This document shows, one piece after another, positions 25,049 through 33,580 of a stretch of 64,000 nt of DNA. Origin of the DNA: Nocardioidaceae bacterium. Its GTDB lineage: Bacteria; Actinomycetota; Actinomycetes; Propionibacteriales; Nocardioidaceae. Each line of letters starts with the position of its first letter. Position 1 is the first letter of the stretch. Location of the stretch: the NCBI GenBank assembly GCA_030655315.1, contig JAURVT010000032.1, positions 1 through 64,000 on the forward strand, written 5' to 3'. The position numbers and the translations under genes were made by a program. Under the pieces are notes generated by a model. That model did not search any database. It had not been told where the DNA came from and was given only the letters and a program-made list of their open reading frames with translations.

Positions 25049-25615
25049 GTGGGGTTCACGCAGGCCGAGCTGGAGCGCTACCGCGACGCGACCGTGCCCG
25101 ACCTCCTGGGGGACGACCTGCGCCTGCTGTTCGTCGGCATCAACCCCGGGCTCTGGACGGCGGCCACCGGCACGCACTTCGCCCGTCCGGGCAACCGGTT
25201 CTGGCCCGCGCTGCGCCTCGCGGGCGTGGTCACCGGCGACCTCGACCCCACCCGCACCCTCACGGTCGAGGAGACCGCGTCGATCACGGCGCTGGGTCTC
25301 GGCATCACCAACCTCGCCCCGCGCGCCACCGCGCGGGCCGACGAGCTCTCCGCCGAGGAGCTGCGCGAGGGGCGTGCGCGGCTGGAGCAGCTGGTGGCGA
25401 CCCGTCGCCCCGCCGTCGTCGCGGTGGCCGGGATCACCGCCTTCCGCACGGCGTTCGGACGGCCCCGTACCCGCGCCGGTCGCCAGCCCGACGACCTCCA
25501 CGGGGCGGCCCTGTGGGTGGTCCCCAACCCGAGCGGGCTGAACGCGCACGAGACGGTCTCGACCCTCGCCGCCGCGTACCGCGAGGTCGCCGTCGCGGCC
25601 GGGATCGTCGCCTGA
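25049..25615 (+). CDS. mug: G/U mismatch-specific (Mug-type) DNA glycosylase
   Basis: The 188-residue protein carries the family 2 uracil-DNA glycosylase motifs FVGINPGLWTA near the N-terminus (Asn in the active-site loop), GNRFWPAL, and WVVPNPSGLNAH near the C-terminus. It removes uracil or ethenocytosine from mismatches, a useful function in a high-GC genome prone to cytosine deamination. It starts with GTG ten bases after the Nudix stop, with the -10 box overlapping that stop codon. Confidence 0.9.
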   Translation: MGFTQAELERYRDATVPDLLGDDLRLLFVGINPGLWTAATGTHFARPGNRFWPALRLAGVVTGDLDPTRTLTVEETASITALGLGITNLAPRATARADELSAEELREGRARLEQLVATRRPAVVAVAGITAFRTAFGRPRTRAGRQPDDLHGAALWVVPNPSGLNAHETVSTLAAAYREVAVAAGIVA

Positions 25616-25676
25616 GCGGGAACGATTCGGGTGCCGCGGTGGTTGTGCACCGTGAGAGGCGAAGGAGGCCCCACTG

Positions 25677-26312
<636 letters not shown>

Positions 26313-26364
26313 CGACCCCGCGCGCCCACGGCCCGCGTCCCCCACCGGGGCGCGGGCCGTGCTC

Positions 26365-26370
26365 TATCCT
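26365..26370 (+). promoter_or_regulatory. -10 box of a leaderless promoter (GNAT gene)
   Basis: TATCCT followed by six bases and the GTG at 26377. Confidence 0.55.
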
Positions 26371-26376
26371 CCGGAC

Positions 26377-26865
26377 GTGCAGATCCGCGAGGCGACCGCC
26401 GACGACTGGGCCGAGATCCACCCCTTCTTCGCCTCGACGGTGGAGGCGGGCGAGACCTACGCCTACCCCGACGGGCTGACGTCCGTGGAGGCCCGTGCGC
26501 TGTGGATGCCCGGCGCCCCCGACCGCTGCGTCGTCGCGGTCGGCGACGACGGCACGGTTCTCGGAAGCGCCAAGTACGGCCCCAACCGGCCGGCGCGCGG
26601 CTCGCACGTGGGCACGGCGAGCTTCATGGTCTCGCCGGCCTCACGGGGACGCGGGGTCGGTCGCGCACTGGGCGAGCACGTCGTCGACGCGCTGCGCGCC
26701 GAGGGCTACGCGGCGATCCAGTTCAACGCGGTGGTCGAGACCAACACCGCGGCCGTCCGGCTGTGGCAGGCCCTCGGCTTCACCGTGATCGGCACCGTGC
26801 CGGAGGCGTTCGAGCACCGCACGCAGGGCCGCGTGGGCCTGCACGTGATGCACCGGGCGCTCTGA
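26377..26865 (+). CDS. GNAT family N-acetyltransferase
   Basis: A 162-residue protein that begins IREATADDWAEIHPFFASTV, has the acetyl-CoA pyrophosphate loop SRGRGVGRALGEHV, and continues with IQFNAVVETNTAAVRLWQAL and GFTVIGTVPEAF. This arrangement is close to phosphinothricin-type or RimI-like acetyltransferases. The substrate cannot be told. The GTG was taken because the domain starts right there and a -10 box sits six bases upstream. Confidence 0.85.
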   Translation: MQIREATADDWAEIHPFFASTVEAGETYAYPDGLTSVEARALWMPGAPDRCVVAVGDDGTVLGSAKYGPNRPARGSHVGTASFMVSPASRGRGVGRALGEHVVDALRAEGYAAIQFNAVVETNTAAVRLWQALGFTVIGTVPEAFEHRTQGRVGLHVMHRAL

Positions 26866-26880
26866 CGCCCGGGTCTCGGA

Positions 26881-27153
26881 TCAGGCGGTGGCGAACCGCT
26901 TGGCCGAGCGCTCCTTGGCCTTGGCGGCCTCGACCTCGCGGTCCTTGGGCGGAGCCGAGGTGACGAGGTCCTCCAGCAGGTGACGCGTCACGTGCGCGAT
27001 CTCCTGCACGGCCTGCTCGAACACCGCGGCGTTGGCCTGCGACGGCTTGGTCGTGCCCGCGACCTTGCGGACGTACTGCAACGCGGCGGCGTGCACCTCG
27101 TCCTCGGTGGCGGCGGGCTCGAAGTTGTGGAGGGTCCTGATGTTGCGGCACAT
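26881..27153 (-). CDS. DUF2277 family protein
   Basis: The 90-residue protein starts MCRNIRTLHNFEPAATEDEV, the hallmark of the small DUF2277 family, and is otherwise helical with a basic tail. Function unknown. The ATG lies six bases after a TAGCCT box, so it appears leaderless. It converges with the GNAT gene, leaving 15 bases between the stops. Confidence 0.88.
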   Translation of the reverse strand: MCRNIRTLHNFEPAATEDEVHAAALQYVRKVAGTTKPSQANAAVFEQAVQEIAHVTRHLLEDLVTSAPPKDREVEAAKAKERSAKRFATA

Positions 27154-27159
27154 GCGCTC

Positions 27160-27165
27160 AGGCTA
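27160..27165 (-). promoter_or_regulatory. -10 box of a leaderless promoter (DUF2277 gene)
   Basis: TAGCCT on the - strand, six bases before the ATG at 27153. Confidence 0.55.
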
Positions 27166-27304
27166 GGCCGCACCGGACCCCACCGGAACCCCTCTGAGCG
27201 GGCTGACGTGCCCGGCGCCCGGCTGGCAAGGCGCGTCGGCGAAGGCGAGCTGGTCGTGTTCGTCGAAGCCGGCTGCCACGCCGCCAGTCGGGATGCCGGG
27301 AGCG

Positions 27305-27622
27305 TCAGACCTGCATCTCCCCCATGCGGCTCCAGTCCTCGCCGTCGGTCTGGAAGTTGATGATGCGGGGGGTCTCGGCGAGGGCCGGGGGCAGGTCGAC
27401 GATGGCCTGCTTGAAGTGGTCGGAGGCGACGTGGGCCTCGGCGCCGTCGTCCTTGAAGGCCTCGAGCAGGACGAACTCGTTCGGGTCGTCGATGCTGCGC
27501 GACCAGTCGAACCACAGGTTGCCCTCCTCGGCGCGCGTGTTGCGCGTGAACGAGTCGACACGGTCGAGCCAGCCGTCGACGTGCTCGGGCTTGACCTTGA
27601 AGCGGACGGTGATGACGATCAT
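27305..27622 (-). CDS. Antibiotic biosynthesis monooxygenase (ABM)-domain quinol monooxygenase
   Basis: The 105-residue protein has the ferredoxin-like ABM pattern: MIVITVRFKVKPEHVDGWLD, then EEGNLWFDWSRS, FVLLEAFKDDGAEAHVAS and a closing HFKQAI. It resembles YgiN-type quinol monooxygenases that act on small aromatic or quinone compounds without cofactor. GAGGAG precedes the ATG. Confidence 0.87.
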   Translation of the reverse strand: MIVITVRFKVKPEHVDGWLDRVDSFTRNTRAEEGNLWFDWSRSIDDPNEFVLLEAFKDDGAEAHVASDHFKQAIVDLPPALAETPRIINFQTDGEDWSRMGEMQV

Positions 27623-27675
27623 CGGGCTCTCCTCGGGTGGGGGATCGGCGTGCGCCTCGACCCTAGGACGACCTG

Positions 27676-28602
27676 TCAGCAGCGGCCACCGCGGACGGCC
27701 ACGACGTCGTAGCGGGTGGTCGCGGTGGGCGGGGTGGTGAACCGCGCGTTGGGAAGCAGGAGCCGATCGCCGTCGCGGGCGACCGTGCTGGGGACGTCGA
27801 ACCGCGGGTCGGTGATCGCGCCGGTCCTGGTCCCGCTGGTGCCGCGGCGGTCGAGCTTCAGGACGGCGATGCTGTTGAGCCGGTTCTGGACGGCGTAGAG
27901 CGTCCGGCCCCGGAGCAGCAGCCCGTCGCCGTTGACCAGGCTGGTGCCGCCGAGGTCGACGGTCCTCGCCACGCCGGTCCGCGGGTCGACGCGGAACAGC
28001 AGGCCGGTGTTGGACTGGACGACGAGCAGCGCGCGGCCGTCGGGGGTGCGCTCGATGCCGTTGGCGTTGTTGCCCTCGCCGTAGACCAGGTCGCCGGTGA
28101 GCGGGATCCGGCGGACCGCCGCCTGCTTCGGCAGCGCGCCCCCGCGCCCGAGCGGCACCTGGTAGAGGACGGGGTTGCGCGAGTCGGTGAAGTACGCGGC
28201 GTCCTTGGTCAGCACGACGTCGTTGACGAAGCTCTCGCCCGTGGCGAAGGTGTAGGACGCGAGCGTGCGGCCGGTGCGGGTGTCGATCACGCGGGGGTCT
28301 CCCCCGGTGCCGCCGGCGACGAACAGGCGCCGCTTGCCGTCCACCTTCAGGCCGAGCGAGGGCGTCCCGGGGCCGGCGGCCAGCTGGCTCACGCGGCCCG
28401 ACCGGAGGTCGATCCTCACGATGCGTCCGTCGACGCGGGAGCCGAGGTAGGCGGTGCGCCCGGGCCCGGTGGCGATGCCCTCGGGCTGGAAGCCGTCGGG
28501 CAGCCGGTAGGTGTCGGGCGAGGCCGCGGCGGACGGCGAGGCGCCGACGAGGACGAGCAGGGCTGCCGTCAGCAGCAGCAGGGCAGGGCGTGCGAGGCGC
28601 AT
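27676..28602 (-). CDS. Secreted SMP-30/gluconolactonase-like beta-propeller protein
   Basis: The 308-residue product starts with a signal peptide (LARPALLLLTAALLVLVGASPSAAA). The rest is a six-bladed propeller of SMP-30/LRE type with repeats such as PEGIATGPGRTAYLG, GESFVNDVVLTKDAAYFTDS and GNNANGIERTPDGRALLVV. Metal-binding Asn/Asp residues of the family are plausible at VND and NNANG. Two similar proteins are often annotated as gluconolactonase without proof. A GGAG site lies five bases before the ATG. Confidence 0.8.
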   Translation of the reverse strand: MRLARPALLLLTAALLVLVGASPSAAASPDTYRLPDGFQPEGIATGPGRTAYLGSRVDGRIVRIDLRSGRVSQLAAGPGTPSLGLKVDGKRRLFVAGGTGGDPRVIDTRTGRTLASYTFATGESFVNDVVLTKDAAYFTDSRNPVLYQVPLGRGGALPKQAAVRRIPLTGDLVYGEGNNANGIERTPDGRALLVVQSNTGLLFRVDPRTGVARTVDLGGTSLVNGDGLLLRGRTLYAVQNRLNSIAVLKLDRRGTSGTRTGAITDPRFDVPSTVARDGDRLLLPNARFTTPPTATTRYDVVAVRGGRC

Positions 28603-28637
28603 GGGGACTCCGAGGTCGGGGGTCCGACCATCGTGCG

Positions 28638-29345
28638 TCAGGTCGCCGGCAGGTGCTCGCCGAGGAACGCCGCGGTGGTCTGCCAGGCGCGGGCCGACGC
28701 GTCGGCGTGGTGGAACGCCGGCATCGGGTTGTCGAACGCGTGGTCGGCGCCCTCGTAGGTCTCGAAGCGGGTGTGGGGGCCGTCGACGGCGGCCCGGATC
28801 TTCTCGACGGCCTCGGCCCCGAGGTAGGCGTCCGACGTGCCGACGTGGTGCAGGCTCGGCGCGGTCACCCGGTCGGCGAGGTGCAGCAGGTCGGGCAGCG
28901 CGGACCCGTAGTAGCTGACCAGGACGGCGGGGTCGCGCTCGGCTGACATCGCGAACGCGAGCCCTCCCCCGAAGCAGAAGCCGATCGCGCCGACGTCGCC
29001 CGTGACGGCCTCGTCGGACCGCAGGTGGTCGAACGCCGCGGCCGCGTCCTGGACGGCGGTGTCCCAGTCGAGCTGCTGCACCAGGCCCATGGCCTGCTGC
29101 AGCACGTCGTCGCGGGTCTCGTCGACGGTGGCGCGCTCCAGCCGCCAGTAGATCTCGGGGGCGAGCACGACGTAGCCGAGCGCGGCGAGGTCGGCGGCGC
29201 GCGAGCGGATGTAGTCCGAGACGCCGAAGATCTCCTGCAGCAGCACCAGGCCGGGCCCGGTGCCGCCGGGCGGCAGCCAGCGGTGCGCGGGCATCGGCCC
29301 GTCGTCGGTGTGGACCTCGACCTGAGTACCCGCGTCCGTGCTCAC
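28638..29345 (-). CDS. Dienelactone hydrolase family protein
   Basis: The 235-residue alpha/beta hydrolase has the cysteine nucleophile Cys124 in IGFCFGGGLAF, the glutamate in LLQEIFGVSDYIR and the histidine in GADHAFDNP, matching carboxymethylenebutenolidase and its relatives. Substrate unknown. The GTG start is six bases after TAGGCT and lies within the left arm of a perfect 11-base inverted repeat. Confidence 0.9.
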   Translation of the reverse strand: MSTDAGTQVEVHTDDGPMPAHRWLPPGGTGPGLVLLQEIFGVSDYIRSRAADLAALGYVVLAPEIYWRLERATVDETRDDVLQQAMGLVQQLDWDTAVQDAAAAFDHLRSDEAVTGDVGAIGFCFGGGLAFAMSAERDPAVLVSYYGSALPDLLHLADRVTAPSLHHVGTSDAYLGAEAVEKIRAAVDGPHTRFETYEGADHAFDNPMPAFHHADASARAWQTTAAFLGEHLPAT

Positions 29346-29372
29346 CTCCCCAGCCTAGGCCGGGGAGGTGAG
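29341..29372. terminator. Perfect 11-base inverted repeat between the GDPD and dienelactone hydrolase genes
   Basis: CTCACCTCCCC at 29341-29351 and GGGGAGGTGAG at 29362-29372 enclose 10 bases. It lies just after the GDPD stop and could end that transcript, but it also contains the start codon and -10 box of the next gene. Confidence 0.55.
29352..29357 (-). promoter_or_regulatory. -10 box of a leaderless promoter (dienelactone hydrolase)
   Basis: TAGGCT on the - strand, six bases before the GTG at 29345, located in the loop of the inverted repeat. Confidence 0.5.
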
Positions 29373-29388
29373 CACGGCCGGTGGTGCC

Positions 29389-30543
29389 TCAGGCGGCCTC
29401 GCGCAGCTCGAGGTAGGCCACCGCGGTGTCGGGCTGGTCGGCGAAGACCGCGTCGATGCCGGCGTCCAGGAAGGCGTCGTACTCGGCGAAGACGTCGCCC
29501 TTGGTGTTCGGGTCCGTGCCGTCGCGGAAGTCCGCGGGCAGGAACTGGTTCTCGTCGCGGAAGGTGTAGACCACCACGTCGAGCCCCACCCGGTGCGCGT
29601 CCCGGACGATCGACGTCGGCGCCTTCAGGAAGCCGGCGGCGTCGCGCGGGATGACCTGGTTCTTCTCCGGGCCGAGCCAGTCGGCGTACTTGGCCACCTG
29701 GCGCAGGCCGCTGGCGCTGGTGACGTCGGCCCAGGTGCGCGGGTCGCCCTGCGCGACGAGGTCGTACGGGGCCCCCGTGGCGGAGGTGAGCTGCACCAGC
29801 GGGACGGGCGTGCGGGTGTTCAGGTACTTGAGGTTGGTGGTCTCGAAGGACTGGATGACGACCTTGGAGCGCTTCTTGTCCAGGCCCGCCCGGTCGAGCA
29901 CGCGGAGCAGGGGCTTCTCCAGGCCGAGGCCGATGCCCTGGAAGTAGGTCGGGTGCTTGGTCTCCGGCGCGATGCCGACGTTCGTGCCGCGTCGACGATT
30001 CTCCTTCTTCACCAGCGCGATCACCTCCTCGATCGTCGGGATCTCGTAGTACCCGTCGTAGCGGGTGTTGGCCGGACGCGTCTGGGGCAGCCGCTCCTTG
30101 GCGCGCAGGGTCTTGAGCTCGCGGAGGGTGAAGTCCTCGGTGAACCAGCCGCTGATCTTCACGCCGTCGATCGTCTTGGTGGTCTTGCGGTCGGCGAACT
30201 CGGGGTGGTCCGCGACGTCGGTCGTGGTGCTGATCTCGTTCTCGTGTCGCGCGACGAGCCGGCCGTCCCTGGTGCTGACCAGGTCGGGCTCGACGTAGTC
30301 CGCGCCCATCTCCATGGCGAGCTTGTAGGACGCGAGCGTGTGCTCGGGGCGGTAGCCCGATGCCCCGCGGTGGCCGAAGACGAGGACGTCGTCCTGCGCG
30401 CTCCCGCGGTCGGACGAGGCGGAGACGCCGGTGTCGACGGCGCCCTGGGACGGGGCGCCGACGGTGCCGACGAGGAGCGCGGCCGCGGTGGCGGCGGCGA
30501 GCGCGGCGGGGGCGAGCGCGCGCAGGGGGGATCGGAAGGTCAT
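29389..30543 (-). CDS. glpQ: Secreted glycerophosphodiester phosphodiesterase
   Basis: The 384-residue protein has a signal peptide (residues 1 to about 35, LRALAPAALAAATAAALLVG) and the GDPD TIM barrel with FGHRGASGYRPEHTLASY (catalytic His and Arg), MGADYVEPDLVSTRDG and LVARHEN. It cleaves glycerophosphodiesters to glycerol 3-phosphate and alcohols, probably outside the membrane to recover phosphate and carbon. Size and the DFTLRELKTLRAKERLP insertion fit the GlpQ group. The ATG at 30543 gives a proper signal peptide; an in-frame GTG at 30582 is possible. Confidence 0.93.
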   Translation of the reverse strand: MTFRSPLRALAPAALAAATAAALLVGTVGAPSQGAVDTGVSASSDRGSAQDDVLVFGHRGASGYRPEHTLASYKLAMEMGADYVEPDLVSTRDGRLVARHENEISTTTDVADHPEFADRKTTKTIDGVKISGWFTEDFTLRELKTLRAKERLPQTRPANTRYDGYYEIPTIEEVIALVKKENRRRGTNVGIAPETKHPTYFQGIGLGLEKPLLRVLDRAGLDKKRSKVVIQSFETTNLKYLNTRTPVPLVQLTSATGAPYDLVAQGDPRTWADVTSASGLRQVAKYADWLGPEKNQVIPRDAAGFLKAPTSIVRDAHRVGLDVVVYTFRDENQFLPADFRDGTDPNTKGDVFAEYDAFLDAGIDAVFADQPDTAVAYLELREAA

Positions 30544-30628
30544 GGGCACCAGTCCAGGGACGGTCGGTGACCCGAGGGCCACGGCGTTGGGGGGTCGGGA
30601 TGAACCGTGACGGAACGGACGGGGTGCG

Positions 30629-31345
30629 TCAAGGGTGCGCGGGCTCGGGTCGGCGCGACGACCGGCGCGCCCAGGGCCAGGTGAGCAGCGCCCAGGCGGC
30701 GATCACCACGGCGATCTCGACGACGACGTAGCCGGGCCAGGGCCCCAGGAGGTCGAGCACCGAGCCGCGCGCGGGCTTGGCGTTGAGGTAGCCGTAGTTG
30801 GTGCCGACGACGAGGTTGAAGCAGAACGCCGCGACGGCCCACGTCAGCGTGATCGCCACGACCGAGCGCAGGTCGCGCCAGCGGGGAGCGATCCCCAGGC
30901 CGAGCGTGAGGTACACCGAGGCCCAGACGATCAGCAGGTGCATCGCCCAGAACATCAGGTAGCGGGCGCCGGGGAAGTCGGTGGCCAGGTCGGGCGTGAT
31001 CATCGCCTGCGTGACCAGCGTCAGGCCCCAGAGGTAGGTGAGCGTCACCGACCAGCGGCGGTGCGTCCAGAGCGCGTGCACCGCGAACACCCACGCGAGG
31101 TCGCAGAGCTGGAACGGCAGCGACGTGCCGAGGTCCCACTCCGCGGGCGTGAGCTGCAGCAGCTGGAGCGGGACGGTGAACACCGGGATCAGGACGGCGA
31201 ACACGCGGCTCAGCACGACCGCGGACGGTCGCCCGCGCTGCGCCCGGCCCACGAGCACCATGACGAGCCCACCGACGAGGAGCAGCGCGAGCGCCCCCAG
31301 GTGGGAGGGCCCGAAGGTGGTGAAGTCGCCGGCCGCGGTGGTCAT
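30629..31345 (-). CDS. TIGR02206-type integral membrane protein (YwaF-like)
   Basis: The 238-residue protein has about seven membrane helices and the family pattern FTTFGPSHLGALALLL at the start, LPFQLCDLAWVFAVHALW in the middle and FCFNLVVGTNYGYLNAKP near the end. The NYGYL.KP segment is the most characteristic. Function unknown. The gene lies 85 bases upstream of glpQ on the same strand. Confidence 0.85.
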   Translation of the reverse strand: MTTAAGDFTTFGPSHLGALALLLVGGLVMVLVGRAQRGRPSAVVLSRVFAVLIPVFTVPLQLLQLTPAEWDLGTSLPFQLCDLAWVFAVHALWTHRRWSVTLTYLWGLTLVTQAMITPDLATDFPGARYLMFWAMHLLIVWASVYLTLGLGIAPRWRDLRSVVAITLTWAVAAFCFNLVVGTNYGYLNAKPARGSVLDLLGPWPGYVVVEIAVVIAAWALLTWPWARRSSRRPEPAHP

Positions 31346-31383
31346 GTCACCCGGGTGGACGTGCGGCGCCGTCGCCTGGTTCC

Positions 31384-32103
31384 TCAGCCGACCAGTCGGG
31401 CGCGCAGCCGGTCGACCAGGCCCGCGTCGCCGCCGACGTCGGCCACCCAGGCCGTCACCCCGCCCGGCCAGGCGTCCCAGACGTCGAGCGCCGCCTCGAT
31501 CGCGTCGGTGGGCACCGCGAGGTGCACCGAGGACGCGGGGCGGGACGGGTCGATCCGGGGCGAGTGCTGCAGGCGCGCGAGCACCGCCGCCATCGCGTCG
31601 CCCGTGCGCAGGTAGTCCGCGACGACGTCCTCGCGCGAGACCCCCACGCAGCGCAGCGCCAGCGCGACCAGCACGCCGGTGCGGTCCTTGCCGGCCGCGC
31701 AGTGCACGAGCACGGCGCCGTCGGCGTCGGCCACCAGGGCCAGGGCGCGCACGACCTCCGGCCCGGCGAGCTCGAGCATGCCGAGGTACAGCTCGGCGAG
31801 CCCGCCCTCCCGCATCCGGCGCACCGTCTCGGGATCGCCGGACTGGACGCCGTCGGGACGCAGCGCCTCGAGCAGCGGCACGTGGTGCAGGTCGAGGCCG
31901 CTGTCGGCCAGCGGGTGGCCGGCACCGATCTCGGGTGCCGAGCGCAGGTCGACGACGCGCTCGGGTGGCCAGACGACACCGTCGGGCGCGCGGTCGTCCC
32001 CGTGGGGCAGGGCGCTGCGCAGCAGCACGCCGGAGTGGGTCCGGCCGCCGCCGGCGACCGGGATGCCGCCGACGTCGCGGAGGTTGGGCACGGTGGAGGT
32101 CAC
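31384..32103 (-). CDS. Protein-tyrosine / dual-specificity phosphatase
   Basis: The 239-residue enzyme has the PTP loop with Cys135 and Arg141 (VHCAAGKDRTGVLVAL) and the N-terminal NLRDVGG and VVDLRSAPEI boxes of the actinobacterial tyrosine phosphatase family that includes PtpB. The longer insertion of secreted PtpB is absent. GTG start, seven bases after a TAGTGT box, so probably leaderless. Confidence 0.9.
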   Translation of the reverse strand: MTSTVPNLRDVGGIPVAGGGRTHSGVLLRSALPHGDDRAPDGVVWPPERVVDLRSAPEIGAGHPLADSGLDLHHVPLLEALRPDGVQSGDPETVRRMREGGLAELYLGMLELAGPEVVRALALVADADGAVLVHCAAGKDRTGVLVALALRCVGVSREDVVADYLRTGDAMAAVLARLQHSPRIDPSRPASSVHLAVPTDAIEAALDVWDAWPGGVTAWVADVGGDAGLVDRLRARLVG

Positions 32104-32133
32104 GCCCCCGACACTATCGCCGGGGGCGGACGC

Positions 32134-33504
32134 TCAGTCGTCGGAGAGCTGGCCGAGCAGGTCGTGCCGGGTCAGGACGCCGGTGGGCATCCCGTCGACG
32201 TGGACGAGCAGCGCGTCGGCGTCGGTGAGGGCCGTGACCGCCGCGGACAGGGCCTCGCCCGAGCCGATGCTGGGCAGCGGCTCGGACATGTGCTGCTCGA
32301 CGCGGTCGTTGAGCTTGGCGGTCCCGGCGAACAGCCGCTCGAGGAGCAGGCGCTCGCTGACCGAGCCGGCCACCTCGGCGGCCATCACGGGCGGCTCGGC
32401 GCGCACGACGGGCATCTGGGAGACGCCGTACTCGTGCAGGATCGCGACCGCGTCGGCGATGGTCTCGTCGGGGTGCGTGTGGACGAGGTCCGGCAGCGAC
32501 CCGTCCTTGGTGGTGAGGAGGTCGCGGACGGTGCGTCCCTGCTCGGCGGGCAGGAAGCCGTAGCGGGCGAGCCAGCGGTCGTCGAAGACCTTGGTGAGGT
32601 AGCCGCGGCCGCCGTCGGGCAGCAGGACGACGATGACGGCCTCGGGGTCGTCGAGCTCGTGGGCGAGCTGCACCGCGGCCCAGGTGGCCATGCCGCACGA
32701 GCCGCCGACGAGCAGCGCCTCCTCGCGGGCGAGACGACGGGTCGTCCAGAAGGAGTCCTTGTCGCTGACCTCGATGATGCGGTCGCAGATGTCGGGGTCG
32801 TAGGTGGTGGGCCAGAAGTCCTCGCCCACGCCCTCGACGAGGTAGGGGCGCCCGGTGCCCCCGGAGTAGACCGAGCCGACCGGGTCGGCACCGATGACCT
32901 GCACCCGTCCGTCGCTGACCTCCTTGAGGTAGCGGCCGGTCCCGCTGATCGTGCCGCCGGTGCCCACGCCCGCGACGAAGTGCGTGATGCGGCCCTCGGT
33001 CTGACGCCAGAGCTCGGGGCCGGTGGTCTCGTAGTGCGACCGCGGGTTGTTGGCGTTGGCGTACTGGTTGGGCTTCCAGGCGCCCTCGATCTCCTGCACC
33101 AGGCGGTCGGAGACGTTGTAGTACGAGTCGGGGTGGTCCGGGGGCACCGCGGTGGGGCACACCACGACGCGCGCACCGAAGGCCTCGAGCACGTTGCGCT
33201 TGTCGACGCTCACCTTGTCGGGGCAGACGAACACGCACTGGTAGCCCTTGGCCTGCGCCACGATGGCCAGGCCGACCCCGGTGTTGCCGCTCGTGGGCTC
33301 GACGATGGTGCCGCCCGGGCGCAGGCTGCCGTCGGCCTCGGCCGCCTCGACCATGCGCAGCGCGATGCGGTCCTTCACGCTGCCGCCGGGGTTGAAGTAC
33401 TCCACCTTGGCCAGGACGGTGCCAGGGGCGCCGTCGATCACCTTGCCCAGCCTGAGAAGCGGGGTGTTGCCGACGAGGTCCATGAGCGAGTTCGCGTACT
33501 CCAC
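32134..33504 (-). CDS. cbs: Cystathionine beta-synthase
   Basis: The 456-residue PLP enzyme starts with LMDLVGNTPLLRLGKV, carries the cofactor lysine Lys44 in NPGGSVKDRIA and the EPTSGNTGVGLA loop, and has a C-terminal pair of CBS domains (from about residue 335). It condenses serine and homocysteine to cystathionine in reverse transsulfuration, complementing metB. The CBS pair may sense an adenosyl ligand, by analogy. The GTG at 33504 lies six bases after TACCCT and directly before the conserved N-terminus; the longer frame upstream is not supported. Confidence 0.94.
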   Translation of the reverse strand: MEYANSLMDLVGNTPLLRLGKVIDGAPGTVLAKVEYFNPGGSVKDRIALRMVEAAEADGSLRPGGTIVEPTSGNTGVGLAIVAQAKGYQCVFVCPDKVSVDKRNVLEAFGARVVVCPTAVPPDHPDSYYNVSDRLVQEIEGAWKPNQYANANNPRSHYETTGPELWRQTEGRITHFVAGVGTGGTISGTGRYLKEVSDGRVQVIGADPVGSVYSGGTGRPYLVEGVGEDFWPTTYDPDICDRIIEVSDKDSFWTTRRLAREEALLVGGSCGMATWAAVQLAHELDDPEAVIVVLLPDGGRGYLTKVFDDRWLARYGFLPAEQGRTVRDLLTTKDGSLPDLVHTHPDETIADAVAILHEYGVSQMPVVRAEPPVMAAEVAGSVSERLLLERLFAGTAKLNDRVEQHMSEPLPSIGSGEALSAAVTALTDADALLVHVDGMPTGVLTRHDLLGQLSDD

Positions 33505-33510
33505 CTCCCC

Positions 33511-33516
33511 AGGGTA
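33511..33516 (-). promoter_or_regulatory. -10 box of a leaderless promoter (cbs)
   Basis: TACCCT on the - strand, six bases before the GTG at 33504. Confidence 0.55.
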
Positions 33517-33568
33517 GGGGTGGCCCGCGCCACAGGGCTCGGGCGGGCGTCCGGGACGGGCGGCGGGG

Positions 33569-33574
33569 CAGGAT
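33569..33574 (+). promoter_or_regulatory. -10 box of a leaderless promoter (SGNH hydrolase)
   Basis: CAGGAT followed by six bases and the ATG at 33581; divergent from the cbs promoter. Confidence 0.45.
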
Positions 33575-33580
33575 GGGGAC

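Noticed and set aside
27154-27304. Small gene or mobile fragment between DUF2277 and the ABM gene
   Set aside because: The 150 bases contain imperfect GCCGGCTG repeats but no supported start, motif or clear dyad.
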